Numbered from the stretch's first letter, positions 61,901 to 64,000 are shown. The stretch is 64,000 nucleotides of DNA from Symbiodinium natans (GCA_905221605.1 CAJNDS010002124.1:534921-598920); one strand, 5' to 3'. Notes: a model not told the origin generated them from the sequence alone. Numbers and translations are program-made.

Positions 61901-63019
61901 GATTTCGTGTTTGGGTGCCACTCGTGCCCTTATTCCATTGTTTCGGGTTGGGTTTCGACCCCCACCAATCTGGACAGCCTAGTTAGCCAGGCAATCCGAC
62001 GATTTCTAAGTGGGGTTTAATGAGGGTTTAGATTTGGGGTTTAAGGCCCCTGCACCCTAACCTAGGGCCCCCAACCCTAAACCCTAAACCCTAAACCCTA
62101 AACCCTAAACCCTAAACCTTAAACCCCAAACCCTAAACCCTAAACCCTACACCCTATCCCCAACAGGACCTACATGTGGTCTTGTCCGGCTTTGTGGGGT
62201 TCCACCCTAAGCCTTCATCTGCAACGCCTGGTAGGGTGTAGGGTTCAGGCTTTCGGGCTTTAAGGCTTTCGGGTTAGGGTTTCGGGCTCTAGGTGGCAAG
62301 CGTACCGGGTTGGTGACCGGTTCGATTGGTTCCACAATGAGCTCACAGACGGTTTAACTCATTGTGAACGCAGATTAGGGTTTAGGGTTTAGGGTTTAGG
62401 GTTTAGGGTTTAGGGTTTAGGGTTTGGGGCACGAAACCCTAAACCCTAAACCCCAAACCCGAGAAAGCCCAAACCCCTGAGCCCCTTAAAGCCCCAAAGC
62501 CGCACCCCCTGAACCCCCAAAGGCCTCCCTGATCTCTCGAGTCTAACCCCGAAATCGCTAAACCCTAAACCCTGAACCCTCAGCCCTAAACCCTAAACCC
62601 TGAACCCTGAACCCTCAACCCTAAACCCTAAACCCTAAACCCTAAACCCTGAACCCTCAACCCTAAACCCTAAACCCTAAACCCTAAACCCTAAACCCTA
62701 GACCCTACTCCCCGGCAGCCCAGACCCAGAGGCGCCTACGGCGCCAAAGCCGCAGAGGGCCCCGGAGCGCAAGCGACGACAAAGGAGGCAGCCGCAGAAA
62801 CGTTCGGGGGGTCAGGGTTTAGGGTTTAGGGTTCAGGGTTCAGGGTTTCGGGTTTAGGGTTTAGGGTTTAGGGCTTAGGGTTTAGGGTTTAGGGGCGCTT
62901 TCCGGTTTCGGGTAGTGGGGGGTCGAGGATCCGACACCTTGTTGAGTCTCCGGCCTTTGCTGCGCAGGCAGCGTCTGCGAAGTTGCGGTTGCTCCAGGAC
63001 TGCCTTGCTGCGATTAAGG
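28866..63019 (+). CDS. Rad54-type SNF2 ATPase gene, at least 20 micro-exons, 3' end outside window
   Basis: SNF2-family double-stranded-DNA translocase of the Rad54/ATRX type, expected in the nucleus in homologous recombination or chromatin remodelling. Conceptual joining of exons from 28866 gives the lobe-1 motifs in order: KLRKHQEEGVKFM (Q-motif region), GCILADSMGLGKTLQ (Walker A), KAAVVCPSSLCANW (Ia), LLIISYDQLR, LLICDEGHRLKS (Walker B), KRRILISGTPLQNNLDEF (III), YILRRGPEIL, LMFLRQLCNDPQG, and SAKLRLLQDCLAAI (start of lobe 2). Splice phases agree at most junctions from 28866 to 37680, often requiring a GC donor. About 40-70 residues between motif Ia and LLIISYDQ lack identified exons. The long region from 57 to 63 kb codes for material not typical of Rad54, so an insertion or missed exons are likely. 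Lobe-2 motifs IV-VI lie beyond the window. Introns hold a retrotransposon, a minisatellite and telomeric arrays. Confidence 0.85.
29813..29857 (+). CDS. Rad54-like exon: 'eGVkFm'
   Basis: Acceptor TCGCCTCAG|; GC donor GCCCTAAACCC at 29858, itself telomeric sequence (C-rich here, an exception). Fifteen codons EEGVKFMTKHLLQER, phase 0 to 0. Completes the HQxxGV motif of SNF2 proteins. Confidence 0.85.
30125..30182 (+). repeat. G-rich low-complexity tract
   Basis: About 55 bp nearly all G, preceded by a T-run. Gly- and Pro-rich ORFs here are artefacts. Confidence 0.9.
30255..30375 (+). repeat. Interstitial telomeric array (CCCTAAA)n
   Basis: Degenerate then perfect CCCTAAA units, within the intron between the HQ and Walker A exons. 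Confidence 0.95.
30700..30750 (+). CDS. Rad54-like exon: motif I (Walker A)
   Basis: Acceptor CCTAAACCCAG| made of telomeric repeat; GT donor (GTGGGA) at 30751. Seventeen codons GTGCILADSMGLGKTLQ, with the GLGKT nucleotide-binding loop of SNF2 enzymes. Phase 0 to 0. The usual 'DEMGLGKT' Glu is Ser here, as Ser or Cys are in some ATRX/Rad54 relatives. Confidence 0.92.
31019..31393 (-). CDS. GC-rich ORF, hypothetical, inside an intron
   Basis: A 124-codon open frame on the - strand in a GC-rich island lacking telomeric repeats. Contains LTYVSEGQVQVVGRKFFLLA, which looks protein-like, followed by an Ala/Gly/Pro-rich tail. Two + strand frames are also open, so coding status is doubtful. It lies between the Walker A and Ia exons of the + strand gene and could be a remnant of an inserted gene or transposon. 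Confidence 0.25.
   Translation of the reverse strand: MEGPVPHSTCSPRPSHSTLETLTYVSEGQVQVVGRKFFLLAPRMLLYRSRGQHRIAGAAAGGPPGAGAPSSANAGAEATLSSDDAAASEELLQTAMADMTHMPHTHALSRAMGTVGTGSCPRGS
31640..31725 (+). repeat. Interstitial telomeric array (CCCTAAA)n
   Basis: Eleven units with two single-base variants. Confidence 0.95.
31866..31943 (+). repeat. CCCTAAA array before an acceptor
   Basis: Ten units ending 48 nt upstream of the 31992 exon. Confidence 0.95.
31992..32026 (+). CDS. Rad54-like exon: between motifs I and Ia
   Basis: Acceptor GCTGAGAG|; GC donor (GCTGGG) at 32027. Reads ALCTVWVSLSKP, following KTLQ as the 'iaLlwtLlrq' helix does in Rad54. Phase 0 start and phase 2 end agree with both neighbours. 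The peptide is not strongly conserved. Confidence 0.6.
32076..32189. mobile_element. Family A inverted-repeat element, copy 2
   Basis: 114 bp with ends CTAGGATGCCCAGTA and TACTGGGCAGCCTAG (14 of 15 complementary) flanked by GAAT on both sides. It lies 50 nt after the donor of the 31992-32026 exon. Confidence 0.85.
33021..33098 (+). CDS. Rad54-like exon: motif Ia
   Basis: Acceptor GACGCGAG|; donor GG|GTTTTAGG at 33099. Reads PLCRKAAVVCPSSLCANWAS then EVLSA. 'kavvVcPsSL..NW..E' is diagnostic of the Rad54 branch. Begins and ends in phase 2. A 50-bp CCCTAAA array precedes it and TTTAGGG repeats follow. Confidence 0.9.
34173..34197 (+). CDS. Candidate 25-nt exon
   Basis: CTTGTGCAG| and a good donor GTAAAC at 34198. 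GC-rich, lies where exons between motif Ia and the LLIISYDQ segment are missing. The peptide cannot be verified. Confidence 0.25.
34325..34515 (+). repeat. Dispersed GCGTAGG(T/C)C repeats
   Basis: About ten copies of a GCGTAGG core with spacing of 10-30 bp, some on alternating context. Unlike the telomeric repeats. Confidence 0.7.
35556..35663 (+). repeat. Interstitial telomeric array (CCCTAAA)n
   Basis: Fifteen perfect units. Confidence 0.95.
35887..35913 (+). CDS. Rad54-like 27-nt exon: 'LIISYD'
   Basis: Acceptor CCCTTAAG|; GC donor (GCGCCC) at 35914. Reads KLLIISYDQ with the last codon completed by the next exon (CA+G), giving YDQLR. This is the 'vLIiSYE.lR' strand before motif II. Phase 2 to phase 2. 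Confidence 0.88.
36323..36399 (+). CDS. Rad54-like exon: motif II (DEGH box)
   Basis: Acceptor GGAACCTAG|; GC donor (GCGCCA) at 36400, followed at once by a TTTAGGG array. Reads LRIHADALDTALELLICDEG then HRLKS. DEGHRLK is the Walker B box of Rad54-type enzymes. Phase 2 to phase 1. Confidence 0.95.
37075..37168 (+). repeat. CCCTAAA array before an acceptor
   Basis: Thirteen perfect units in the intron upstream of the 37229 exon. Confidence 0.95.
37229..37291 (+). CDS. Rad54-like exon: between motifs II and III
   Basis: Acceptor GAGCGCAG|; GC donor (GCCTTG) at 37292. Reads CATTTKKLQSMRCKRRILIS, matching 's.t..aL.sl...rRilLSGTP'. Ends one base into the Gly codon finished by the next exon. Confidence 0.95.
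37318..37416 (+). repeat. TTTAGGG array after a donor
   Basis: Fourteen units beginning 27 nt after the 37229-37291 exon. Confidence 0.95.
37605..37680 (+). CDS. Rad54-like exon: motif III (GTPLQNNL)
   Basis: Acceptor CTCTTTGCAG|. Joined to the previous exon (G+GA) it gives SGTPLQNNLDEFYTCCQFVY then PNMPHG. The 3' border is unclear: the sequence passes straight into CCCTAAA repeat, and phase 2 would need an unusual AA donor at 37681. Confidence 0.93.
37873..37917 (+). repeat. Poly-G tract
   Basis: About 45 bp, G interrupted by a single C. Confidence 0.9.
38067..38141 (+). CDS. Rad54-like exon: after motif III
   Basis: Acceptor TTGCCTAG|; donor AA|GTGAGT at 38142, the most canonical donor of the gene. 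Reads LPASAVFQRVFKHAIEPRPE then HNGR, matching 'lg....F.r.fe.pI...r'. Phase 2 to phase 2. Confidence 0.8.
38495..38632 (+). repeat. CCCTAAA array before an acceptor
   Basis: Nineteen units, ending 17 nt before the 38649 exon. Confidence 0.95.
38649..38722 (+). CDS. Rad54-like exon: charged linker before 'ILRR'
   Basis: Acceptor CGACCCAG|; donor TGG|GTTTAGG at 38723. The preferred frame reads SAKDRSRDKNASAEARLAPG then ELSW, comparable to 'eerl.eLs' before the ILRR segment. All three frames are open, and the phase of the preferred frame does not match the preceding GTGAGT donor unless a GA donor at 38135 is used. Ends in phase 0. Confidence 0.6.
39085..39166 (+). repeat. TTTAGGG array, left of the LTR element
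   Basis: Twelve units; interrupted by the retroelement and continuing at 48014. Confidence 0.95.
39162..39166. repeat. Target-site duplication TAGGG (left)
   Basis: The 5-mer TAGGG directly abuts the left LTR and is repeated at 48014-48018. Because the target is a TTTAGGG repeat, the true duplication length could be masked, but the offset of repeat phase at the two ends is consistent with 5 bp. Confidence 0.75.
39167..39453 (-). repeat. 3' LTR (287 bp)
   Basis: Identical over its full length to 47727-48013. Bounded outside by TAGGG of the telomeric array and inside by the polypurine tract. Confidence 0.95.
39454..39466 (-). promoter_or_regulatory. Polypurine tract
   Basis: On the - strand AGGACAGGGGGAG abuts the 3' LTR, the position and composition expected of the plus-strand DNA primer. 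Confidence 0.8.
39467..39824 (-). other. 3' untranslated segment of the LTR element
   Basis: About 360 bp between the ORF stop and the polypurine tract. No further ORF of note. Confidence 0.7.
39825..47660 (-). CDS. LTR element polyprotein-like ORF: WW-like, S1-like, SAM-like and six CCCH zinc fingers
   Basis: 2,611 codons from the ATG at 47660 (MPSPKRWLQLASDGG). The frame is open further upstream through the LTR, but that extension would overlap the primer site and LTR and use a Met partly made of flanking DNA. Residue numbers are approximate. Residues 120-660 are acidic and low-complexity, with a WW-like segment at 218-248 (TMWELHLHEDGRQYYY, then a late TKWTLP). An S1/OB-like segment follows at 668-728 (GLVRCINGYGAFLDHGD). 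CCCH fingers lie at 970-993, 1064-1088 and 1115-1139. A SAM/helix-hairpin-like segment is at 1234-1299 (DLVDKGINKVTACKIL). A larger globular region of unknown fold spans 1721-1945. Three more CCCH fingers lie at 2197-2221, 2229-2251 and 2256-2277, followed by a Lys-rich, possibly nuclear, tail. An RNA-binding Gag-like role is inferred. No pol enzymes are recognised. Confidence 0.9.
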   Translation of the reverse strand: MPSPKRWLQLASDGGQDGGAGNGAAESLGERSVLEEVIPDAEVHLEEALVAESPNAGMNPNRDMVSNAEAEGRAVSVPPKPGEKRNWDATGGIDREMEVTVLRVLHKHGYQPSSSTSGRMVDQESQTDLIGEVLQATRRPLNKIKKGPSSSSQGGGSGHKQKGADGFEAAPAAEYAMGEEEILQMEAERLRQLSEEEDEMRQVSERDGFRKDEHLIQACDGTMWELHLHEDGRQYYYCLDTHETKWTLPVVGEKVKSDEVVGSPLGNELEMEAALDSSSSTPKTESTRAFQGSVNSLGEKDFSSTIRDSGPRADGDAPTSGSPDEEGIPGNQANIAGAQHLDREETEALSEGGAAMELVDPEEKMPNEVIGTVSAAEERVVDVVPVVQEGGPGDSEDGEKKLCVTTEEVSSFGAKNSAIQGEKEASGIAGDTDDLKNEAWSANDARVDAPDITWSAKEARVEVHVVVRSTGDCNNGAQVSAAADDGGSQVDALVQPEVSSEERNDKGYTGANEAAVVNDGGNSPLEAMEPKEPAVEESVPAVDDRLNCPAVEEDLPAAEGETKDSNDGSTPMKGEALPSGSSPEVDTERTTADEAKPLAEKKGGPEIQEHKKDELVGLVEQDEQCDPKVKTKDAPGADDTEMVSEERVKKVPRAGALESPGPHCYQEGDEIMGLVRCINGYGAFLDHGDMNVLIPAEGNNAYQFKFGDTVNGTVKRVEDDGTIILDTFLVLEEDVEDSSSTLRKWKPSGWSTWWTDSWYAGQWYQDSNGQWDWKQEEEQSDEELVVQELSSEERKERQLYGEKIYKALLENGNEEEAYVGKITGMLLGRPMEDLQECVADQAFLNAEARRAYGILQDDGWEPDGTENTGLGELTTFSRTQYHNALFELARRKRRFSRPVVGDAVAVVLDQGEEEFWNALWLDTKLFLQELDGAVQSMSKRENKPMEAYMDPDQYKKAYMTPKTVLSPGYSKLCRFFNKGRCRNGDGCPYEHRRYGEGWPEGGSTDPKNSQEADDEDGNIGDPPTEEGTVDEAQQEREDLAFRAKYNFGKGASKGEPTSGEPKGRLCLYYNQGACKYGTACRYLHNDDVALEGTWEPGKSWDNASRKALRDAGFHNCCFDYYLRGRCRKGLNFCKYSHDEMSEERSTLLKHLVHVANQVRFEKERGWEISDRSTFQPPASGGAESSSSSAPKALQMTNVSQKDGEKGILDEVEADEQKNSVAASTSTQLHNPEEPIENWMARNAHLWVYTPHVSEVMITLGVTNVSDLQEFIFVEDLVDKGINKVTACKILQLVGEVRYRPGGPEKAVPSDASVRVQQSSGNKGTGRAAVRTLTQVREAEDSGAKTMPRGSYRELFDKVRYRDGWTLAQRSPLCVQKLRLVGVGMPPVNPPTKKYRSRSNPVRRGRPLLDKKQVRQVPRSRSQRRVQLAEVVEKPKPLEPVKPRGGLSYPFSRAWADVVDDDDQAEALVSYAASSSDSSEEETNAVQRLKELFLQERDSWRTASRGNVPQSGSSGSNDGPKKSVHLGEGRDKASRGETRQEVTSQVFSLPQPSRRAERSQKRTRDGSVMVGSLAVGSTDEVLPGQGAAGQVNVSESAQVLPGHEVAGQETAPEGAVQISGEETDQKEGEGGSNDLRGNDAKMLDGGPVRSDLQQLLVKGLLTRIYWKVAVGKLPMGQRDCQKGSNKMDRNLVISMSSEGASEQDENLALEDDADQSMGDGAMVMVYDPGTLIQSPTTDWVMRRGLTDRTVWPAMAHLAQRICAEMVQVDEMNAQLGTGTLLFQRRDQGYYTDLHHSFHDNPCLPAVGNYPLSVMGALLSPGLEGEFKNTDKFGTAMEAIAYDWSRSPGMEVHIELMARVAKMVHPFLNLGAQGSVMVSEFLWQRGRARLMEFLQAATCADQLEALWRRMDDDADEEVDPSTAMLEVLGLEDAVLDQGNNESLIPIEDAGGETSGDTGGKGKAPEVSPEEEKSSGSSRLADTRIFLWSVYSRVASNFSMQDRTTGKIFDSTKGYPGEGPNNDDNPSSKGNFPWISEDYLDEVVSKKMERSSDMDGFVPGSEGSLEKVEVENVTASKILMALWKKGHRVGFRRLRRLNASGCKVGAMKRPIKRVQKIGARKAFMKMFNVFGSSQHGSGVGGKPIMKVVGPRPGFPAVLQAPNTDSTSGEGSSPQVHGNVHVEHSRPMDRYEAERLEKRKKGFCYWFGKGKDRCKFGDDCKFIHSEDDVVLHSYWCKYYVAGRECFAGKDCEFSHDATGVRCVQFARSGKCRFGDRCVFGHEVPLEKQRPRSPRTPPRDGPRRKSGANGGKKEISPEQFGDDEEDFMVYDEETKMTELLMEAISFLSNGKSDLARAEADPLFKLLKITGDADYMDQVWVSWTTEMLSVLELLEVVKSYDVSLAEVEEWVNDLRIWYERANLGEEKDPKKGKKRSLEGESSKDIPAEKEVVETSETEVAVEEEKKKVKKKRKAAAIEDPYTLMVPKPKKMPAVIEKGGSSSNVVVSAVEKASKARTKSNVGGKTKKKEKSQSPKKEEVVMVQDPEEKDRPSDAEAPGSANANEELDQSCQAIEDAKREGLVSSIQRGIQDPILTISDLEYILLQLHLKIANNRKKK
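47715..47726 (-). promoter_or_regulatory. Primer-binding site, initiator tRNA-Met anticodon-arm type
   Basis: On the - strand GGTTATGAGCCC begins immediately after the 5' LTR. Its complement GGGCTCATAACC equals the anticodon loop and 3' stem of yeast-type initiator tRNA-Met. Drosophila copia has GGTTATGGGCCC in the same place and is primed by a half-tRNA. This points to the copia class rather than the usual tRNA 3'-end priming. Confidence 0.85.
47727..48013 (-). repeat. 5' LTR (287 bp)
   Basis: Identical to 39167-39453. Presumed promoter of the element; no clear TATA motif picked out. Confidence 0.95.
48014..48106 (+). repeat. TTTAGGG array, right of the LTR element
   Basis: Thirteen units, continuation of the 39085-39166 array; its first five bases are the right target-site duplication. 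Confidence 0.95.
48500..48562 (+). CDS. Rad54-like exon candidate between the LTR element and the minisatellite
   Basis: Acceptor ATGCCGAAG| after a CCCTAAA array; GT donor (GTCCTT) at 48563. Reads NLVKELALGKAREAELRRTP plus P in phase 0 at both ends, fitting between ELSW (38722) and the ILRR exon (52970). An ATG lies 7 nt upstream in frame, but an internal exon is preferred. Confidence 0.5.
48985..52797 (+). repeat. Minisatellite of 64/65-bp units, about 60 copies
   Basis: Tandem units with consensus parts TTTCGAGACAGAGGCCCCC, AAGACCCCACAAAGGAGC and ACATCAGCAGCATCATGG. Left part: mixed unit variants. Right part (about 50450-52520): strict alternation of two unit types (CCCCCAATACCCC and CCCCGAGACCCC) making a 129-bp dimer. 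A block is further duplicated with an offset of 643 bp (51251 versus 51894 for a shared GGCAGCAACA variant). The consensus has no stop in any + frame, so several overlapping giant ORFs arise; none is taken as a gene. Lies in the intron 48563-52969. Confidence 0.95.
52844..52953. mobile_element. Family B palindromic element, copy 2
   Basis: 110-bp hairpin: CCCAAAGGATCCATGTACC at left, GGTACATGGATCTTTTGGG at right, with complementary inner segments. It ends 16 nt before the ILRR exon at 52970. Confidence 0.85.
52970..53064 (+). CDS. Rad54-like exon: 'ILRR' segment
   Basis: Acceptor GCCTTTCAG| just after the palindromic element. Reads SGTWVSPGPRTSAYILRRGP then EILEEWRWKHHG in phase 0. 'fiLRRt.eil..yLp.K' is the conserved end of Rad54 lobe 1. 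The donor is not clear (53063-53066), as the sequence runs into CCCTAAA-type repeat. Confidence 0.8.
53106..53220. repeat. Dispersed repeat 'TTGGGTTTGGGGACCC' (family E)
   Basis: Two direct copies of TTGGGTTTGGGGACCCGT here, and a related stretch at 14044-14110 sharing that motif plus AAAGGAATATAC and CCATATTCGGAGTA. Confidence 0.7.
53223..53335. mobile_element. Family A inverted-repeat element, copy 3
   Basis: 113 bp, ends CTAGGATGCCCAGTA / TACTGGGCAGCCTAG, flanked by TATT on both sides. Confidence 0.85.
53363..53480. mobile_element. Family C inverted-repeat element, copy 1
   Basis: About 118 bp with TTATAAGT-type inner repeats; right end CCATGAACCTCCAAG, left end decayed (CTCATGGGCA). Related in reverse orientation to 63757-63880. 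Confidence 0.75.
53812..53894 (+). repeat. Interstitial telomeric array (TTTAGGG)n
   Basis: Twelve perfect units. Confidence 0.95.
54959..55016 (+). CDS. Rad54-like exon: 'LT..Q' segment
   Basis: Acceptor TCGCCGAG|; donor AGG|GTAGGTTTAGGG at 55017. Reads TVHLTASQVAADGLQKWGR, comparable to 'v.c.LTplQ..lY..fl' after ILRR. CCCTAAA repeats before and TTTAGGG repeats after. Confidence 0.7.
55563..55673. mobile_element. Family B palindromic element, copy 3
   Basis: Hairpin with CCCTAAGGGTCCATGTACC and GGTACATGGACCCTTAGGG arms and the shared inner ACTTGGGCCTTAAAG. Confidence 0.8.
56337..56412 (+). CDS. Rad54-like exon: helical segment before 'LCNDP'
   Basis: Acceptor TTCTCTGAG|; GT donor (GTTAGTG) at 56413. 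Reads AYRGACQLRTAARLINIPEA then TPYLK. Frame set by neighbours is not fully resolved. Confidence 0.6.
56859..56966 (+). CDS. Rad54-like exon: 'LrqLCNdP' segment
   Basis: Acceptor ACCCCAAG| after a C-run; donor CG|GTTTAGGG at 56967. Reads KKEKASQYGDGVHLQLLMFL then RQLCNDPQGLQSRSH. 'l.kLCNHP' is a conserved signature of Rad54 and other SNF2 proteins. Confidence 0.85.
57378..57442 (+). repeat. Interstitial telomeric array (CCCTAAA)n
   Basis: Nine units. Confidence 0.95.
58012..58082 (+). CDS. Candidate exon in the Rad54-like gene
   Basis: Acceptor CTTGTGCAG|; GC donor (GCAACTTAGGG) at 58083. The more protein-like frame reads LRASLDRRVAAHHQGVGAAQ then KAF. The frame carried over from 56966 would instead read TPGELGQARRG; this is unresolved. 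Confidence 0.5.
58885..59055. repeat. Two tandem members of the 'GAGTAGGCCC' dispersed repeat
   Basis: Two consecutive copies of a roughly 85-bp unit starting CCCGGAGTAGGCCC and containing AGGTTCCCTTA.AATC. Related copies occur near 35450, 38188, 48690, 53546, 57040 and 63085, and share the TTCCCTTATAA...AAAGGG core with family A. Confidence 0.75.
59290..59364 (+). repeat. CCCTAAA array before a candidate acceptor
   Basis: Ten perfect units, 35 nt before candidate exon 59399. Confidence 0.95.
59399..59470 (+). CDS. Candidate exon in the Rad54-like gene
   Basis: CTTTGAG| then QPSPGQTDFVTALTMETPNA followed by KDPH. Donor uncertain: GC at 59456 or GTTGGGTTTAGGG at 59482. TTTAGGG array begins at 59484. 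Confidence 0.45.
59484..59582 (+). repeat. TTTAGGG array
   Basis: Fourteen units with two TTTGGGG variants. Confidence 0.95.
59706..59943 (+). repeat. C-rich low-complexity tract
   Basis: About 240 bp of C with isolated A, G or T. Overlapping Pro-rich and Gly-rich ORFs are artefacts. Confidence 0.95.
60883..60936 (+). CDS. Candidate exon in the Rad54-like gene
   Basis: Acceptor GGCATCGCAG|; GT donor (GTATAAG) at 60937. Eighteen codons PATAPDFDMRCQQVLEGM, phase 0 to 0, in register with 61655. Confidence 0.5.
61007..61137 (+). repeat. Interstitial telomeric array (CCCTAAA)n
   Basis: Eighteen perfect units, one of the longest arrays in the window. Confidence 0.95.
61655..61744 (+). CDS. Candidate exon in the Rad54-like gene
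   Basis: Acceptor ATACCGCAG|; GT donor (GTACCT) at 61745. Reads VNLPAAQKNQMTNESAEWHV then AAVPRKNDHL, phase 0 to 0. It is followed by a 78-nt putative intron free of telomeric repeats. Confidence 0.5.
61823..61873 (+). CDS. Candidate exon in the Rad54-like gene
   Basis: Acceptor GTCTCTGCAG|; donor TTG|GTTTGGGGTTTAG at 61874, repeat-derived. Seventeen codons MDRPMLPDSAKNPKPFL. Confidence 0.55.
62066..62153 (+). repeat. Interstitial telomeric array (CCCTAAA)n
   Basis: Twelve units with two variants. Confidence 0.9.
62368..62427 (+). repeat. Interstitial telomeric array (TTTAGGG)n
   Basis: Eight perfect units. Confidence 0.95.
62719..62810 (+). CDS. Candidate exon in the Rad54-like gene
   Basis: Acceptor CCCGGCAG|; GT donor (GTCAGGG) at 62811. 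Two frames are open: one Lys/Arg/Pro-rich (PERKRRQRRQ), and one Ala-rich (YGAKAAEGPGAQATTKEAAA) that fits phase 0 from 61873. CCCTAAA before and TTTAGGG after. Confidence 0.5.
62968..63019 (+). CDS. Rad54-like exon: start of helicase lobe 2
   Basis: Acceptor GCTGCGCAG|; donor G|GTTTAGGG at 63020. Reads AASAKLRLLQDCLAAIK, matching the 'SgKl.vL..lL..i' opening of the SNF2 C-terminal helicase lobe. The remaining motifs would follow beyond the right edge. Confidence 0.7.
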
Positions 63020-63497
63020 GTTTAGGGTTTAGGGGTTTGGGGGTTAGGGTTTACCCTAAACCCTAAACCCTAAACCCTTTTAGGGTTTCAAAAAGGGCAC
63101 CCGTTTTATTCCTAAGTTACTCCTGAGTCTAGGTTAAAAGTTAGGGTTTGGCACTGAACCACTAAGTCTTTCCTGGCGGGCCCTTGACTTCGTCAGCCTG
63201 TGCAGTGGAGGGGTTTTAGGGGTTTAAGCCTGAAGCCCTGTAACACTCTTCGGAATGACCTTTTTGAACTAAATCCTAAGTTCGAAGCCATCTACCCAAC
63301 CCTAAACCCTAAACCATAAACCCTAAACCCTAAACCCTGAATCCTGGCCTTCAACTCAGGGTCACTCAGACCCCCAGAGCCTCAGTGGGGTTTCGGGTTT
63401 CAGAGACGCCTTAAAACCCGCAGACCCTCAGTCCCAGAACACATCGCCCTAAAGCCTGAGCCCCTTAGCTCCTAAACCCTCAACCCTAGACCCTAAA

Positions 63498-63615
63498 TGA
63501 AGCAGGGTATATATTTCTGTTTTTGGTGAGTGTATATAAGGTTCCTTTTTAATATTGGTGAGTGTATATACCCGGTGTCCTTTTGGGGGTACAAGAAATA
63601 TATACCCTACTTCAT
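63498..63615. mobile_element. Family D inverted-repeat element
   Basis: 118 bp with ends TGAAGCAGGGTATATATTT and AAATATATACCCTACTTCA (18 of 19 complementary), and an internal direct duplication of TTGGTGAGTGTATATA. Confidence 0.8.
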
Positions 63616-63756
63616 ATACCTTAAACCCTAAACCCTAGACCCTAAACCTTCAGAGCCTCAGAGCCCCAGACCTAGAGCACAAGGCGCCCAAAACTGCAGG
63701 AGCTCTTGGGCTGGTTGAAGAAGGAGGTGCCTCTGGGATTTAGGGTTTAGGGCTTG

Positions 63757-63880
63757 TACTTGGAGGTTCATGGTACTTATAACCCTACTTATAACTGTAC
63801 TCATAAGCCCCCTAAGCCCCCTAAGTAGGTTATTAGTAGACTTATCACTGTGGTTATAAGTGCCCATGAACCTCCAAGTA
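63757..63880. mobile_element. Family C inverted-repeat element, copy 2
   Basis: 124 bp with perfect 17-bp ends TACTTGGAGGTTCATGG / CCATGAACCTCCAAGTA and inner TTATAAGT repeats; reverse-orientation relative of 53363-53480. Confidence 0.85.
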
Positions 63881-64000
63881 GGGCTGAGGATTAGGGTTAA
63901 GGTATCAGGGTTTAGGGGGTGAAATTAGGGTTTAGGCGGCTTAGGGTATAGGGTTTAGGCGGTTTCTTCATGTCCCTAGGCCCTATACTTCTAGGCTTAG

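Overview
The window looks like nuclear DNA of an alveolate, most likely a dinoflagellate. Interstitial arrays of the telomeric heptamer TTTAGGG/CCCTAAA occur every few hundred bases. The recognisable host coding sequence is a series of very small exons (27 to about 110 nt), all on the + strand, separated by long introns. Many 5' splice sites read GC rather than GT. The single long open reading frame is a retroelement on the - strand.

Layout. From 2.27 to about 15 kb lie micro-exons whose conceptual translation resembles the front half of a JmjC/cupin-type protein. From 9 to 27 kb lie further exon-like islands of uncertain gene membership. From 28.87 kb to at least 63.02 kb runs a SNF2-family gene of Rad54 type. 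Its exons encode, in the expected order, the Q-motif region, motif I (DSMGLGKTLQ), Ia (VVCPSSL), the ISYE-like strand, motif II (DEGH), motif III (SGTPLQNNL), the ILRR segment, the LCNDP segment and the start of the second helicase lobe. Splice phases agree at most junctions. The gene runs off the right edge.

The introns carry the most striking pattern. In most of them G-rich telomeric repeats (TTTAGGG) start at or just after the donor, and C-rich repeats (CCCTAAA) end just before the acceptor, so the two intron ends are complementary. Some splice sites are built from the repeat itself (G|GTTTAGGG donors, CTAAACCCAG| acceptors). Poly-G, poly-C and short palindromic elements sit in similar places.

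The Rad54-like introns also hold a complete 8.85-kb LTR element (39167-48013, - strand). It has identical 287-bp LTRs, a 5-bp TAGGG target duplication inside a telomeric array, a copia-style primer site matching the anticodon arm of initiator tRNA-Met, a polypurine tract, and one 2,611-codon ORF with WW-like, S1-like, SAM-like and six CCCH zinc-finger segments but no visible protease, integrase or reverse transcriptase. A 3.8-kb minisatellite of 64/65-bp units (48985-52797) lies in the next intron. At least four families of short inverted-repeat elements are dispersed through the window. Exon boundaries are conceptual: no transcript evidence was available and several junctions remain unresolved.
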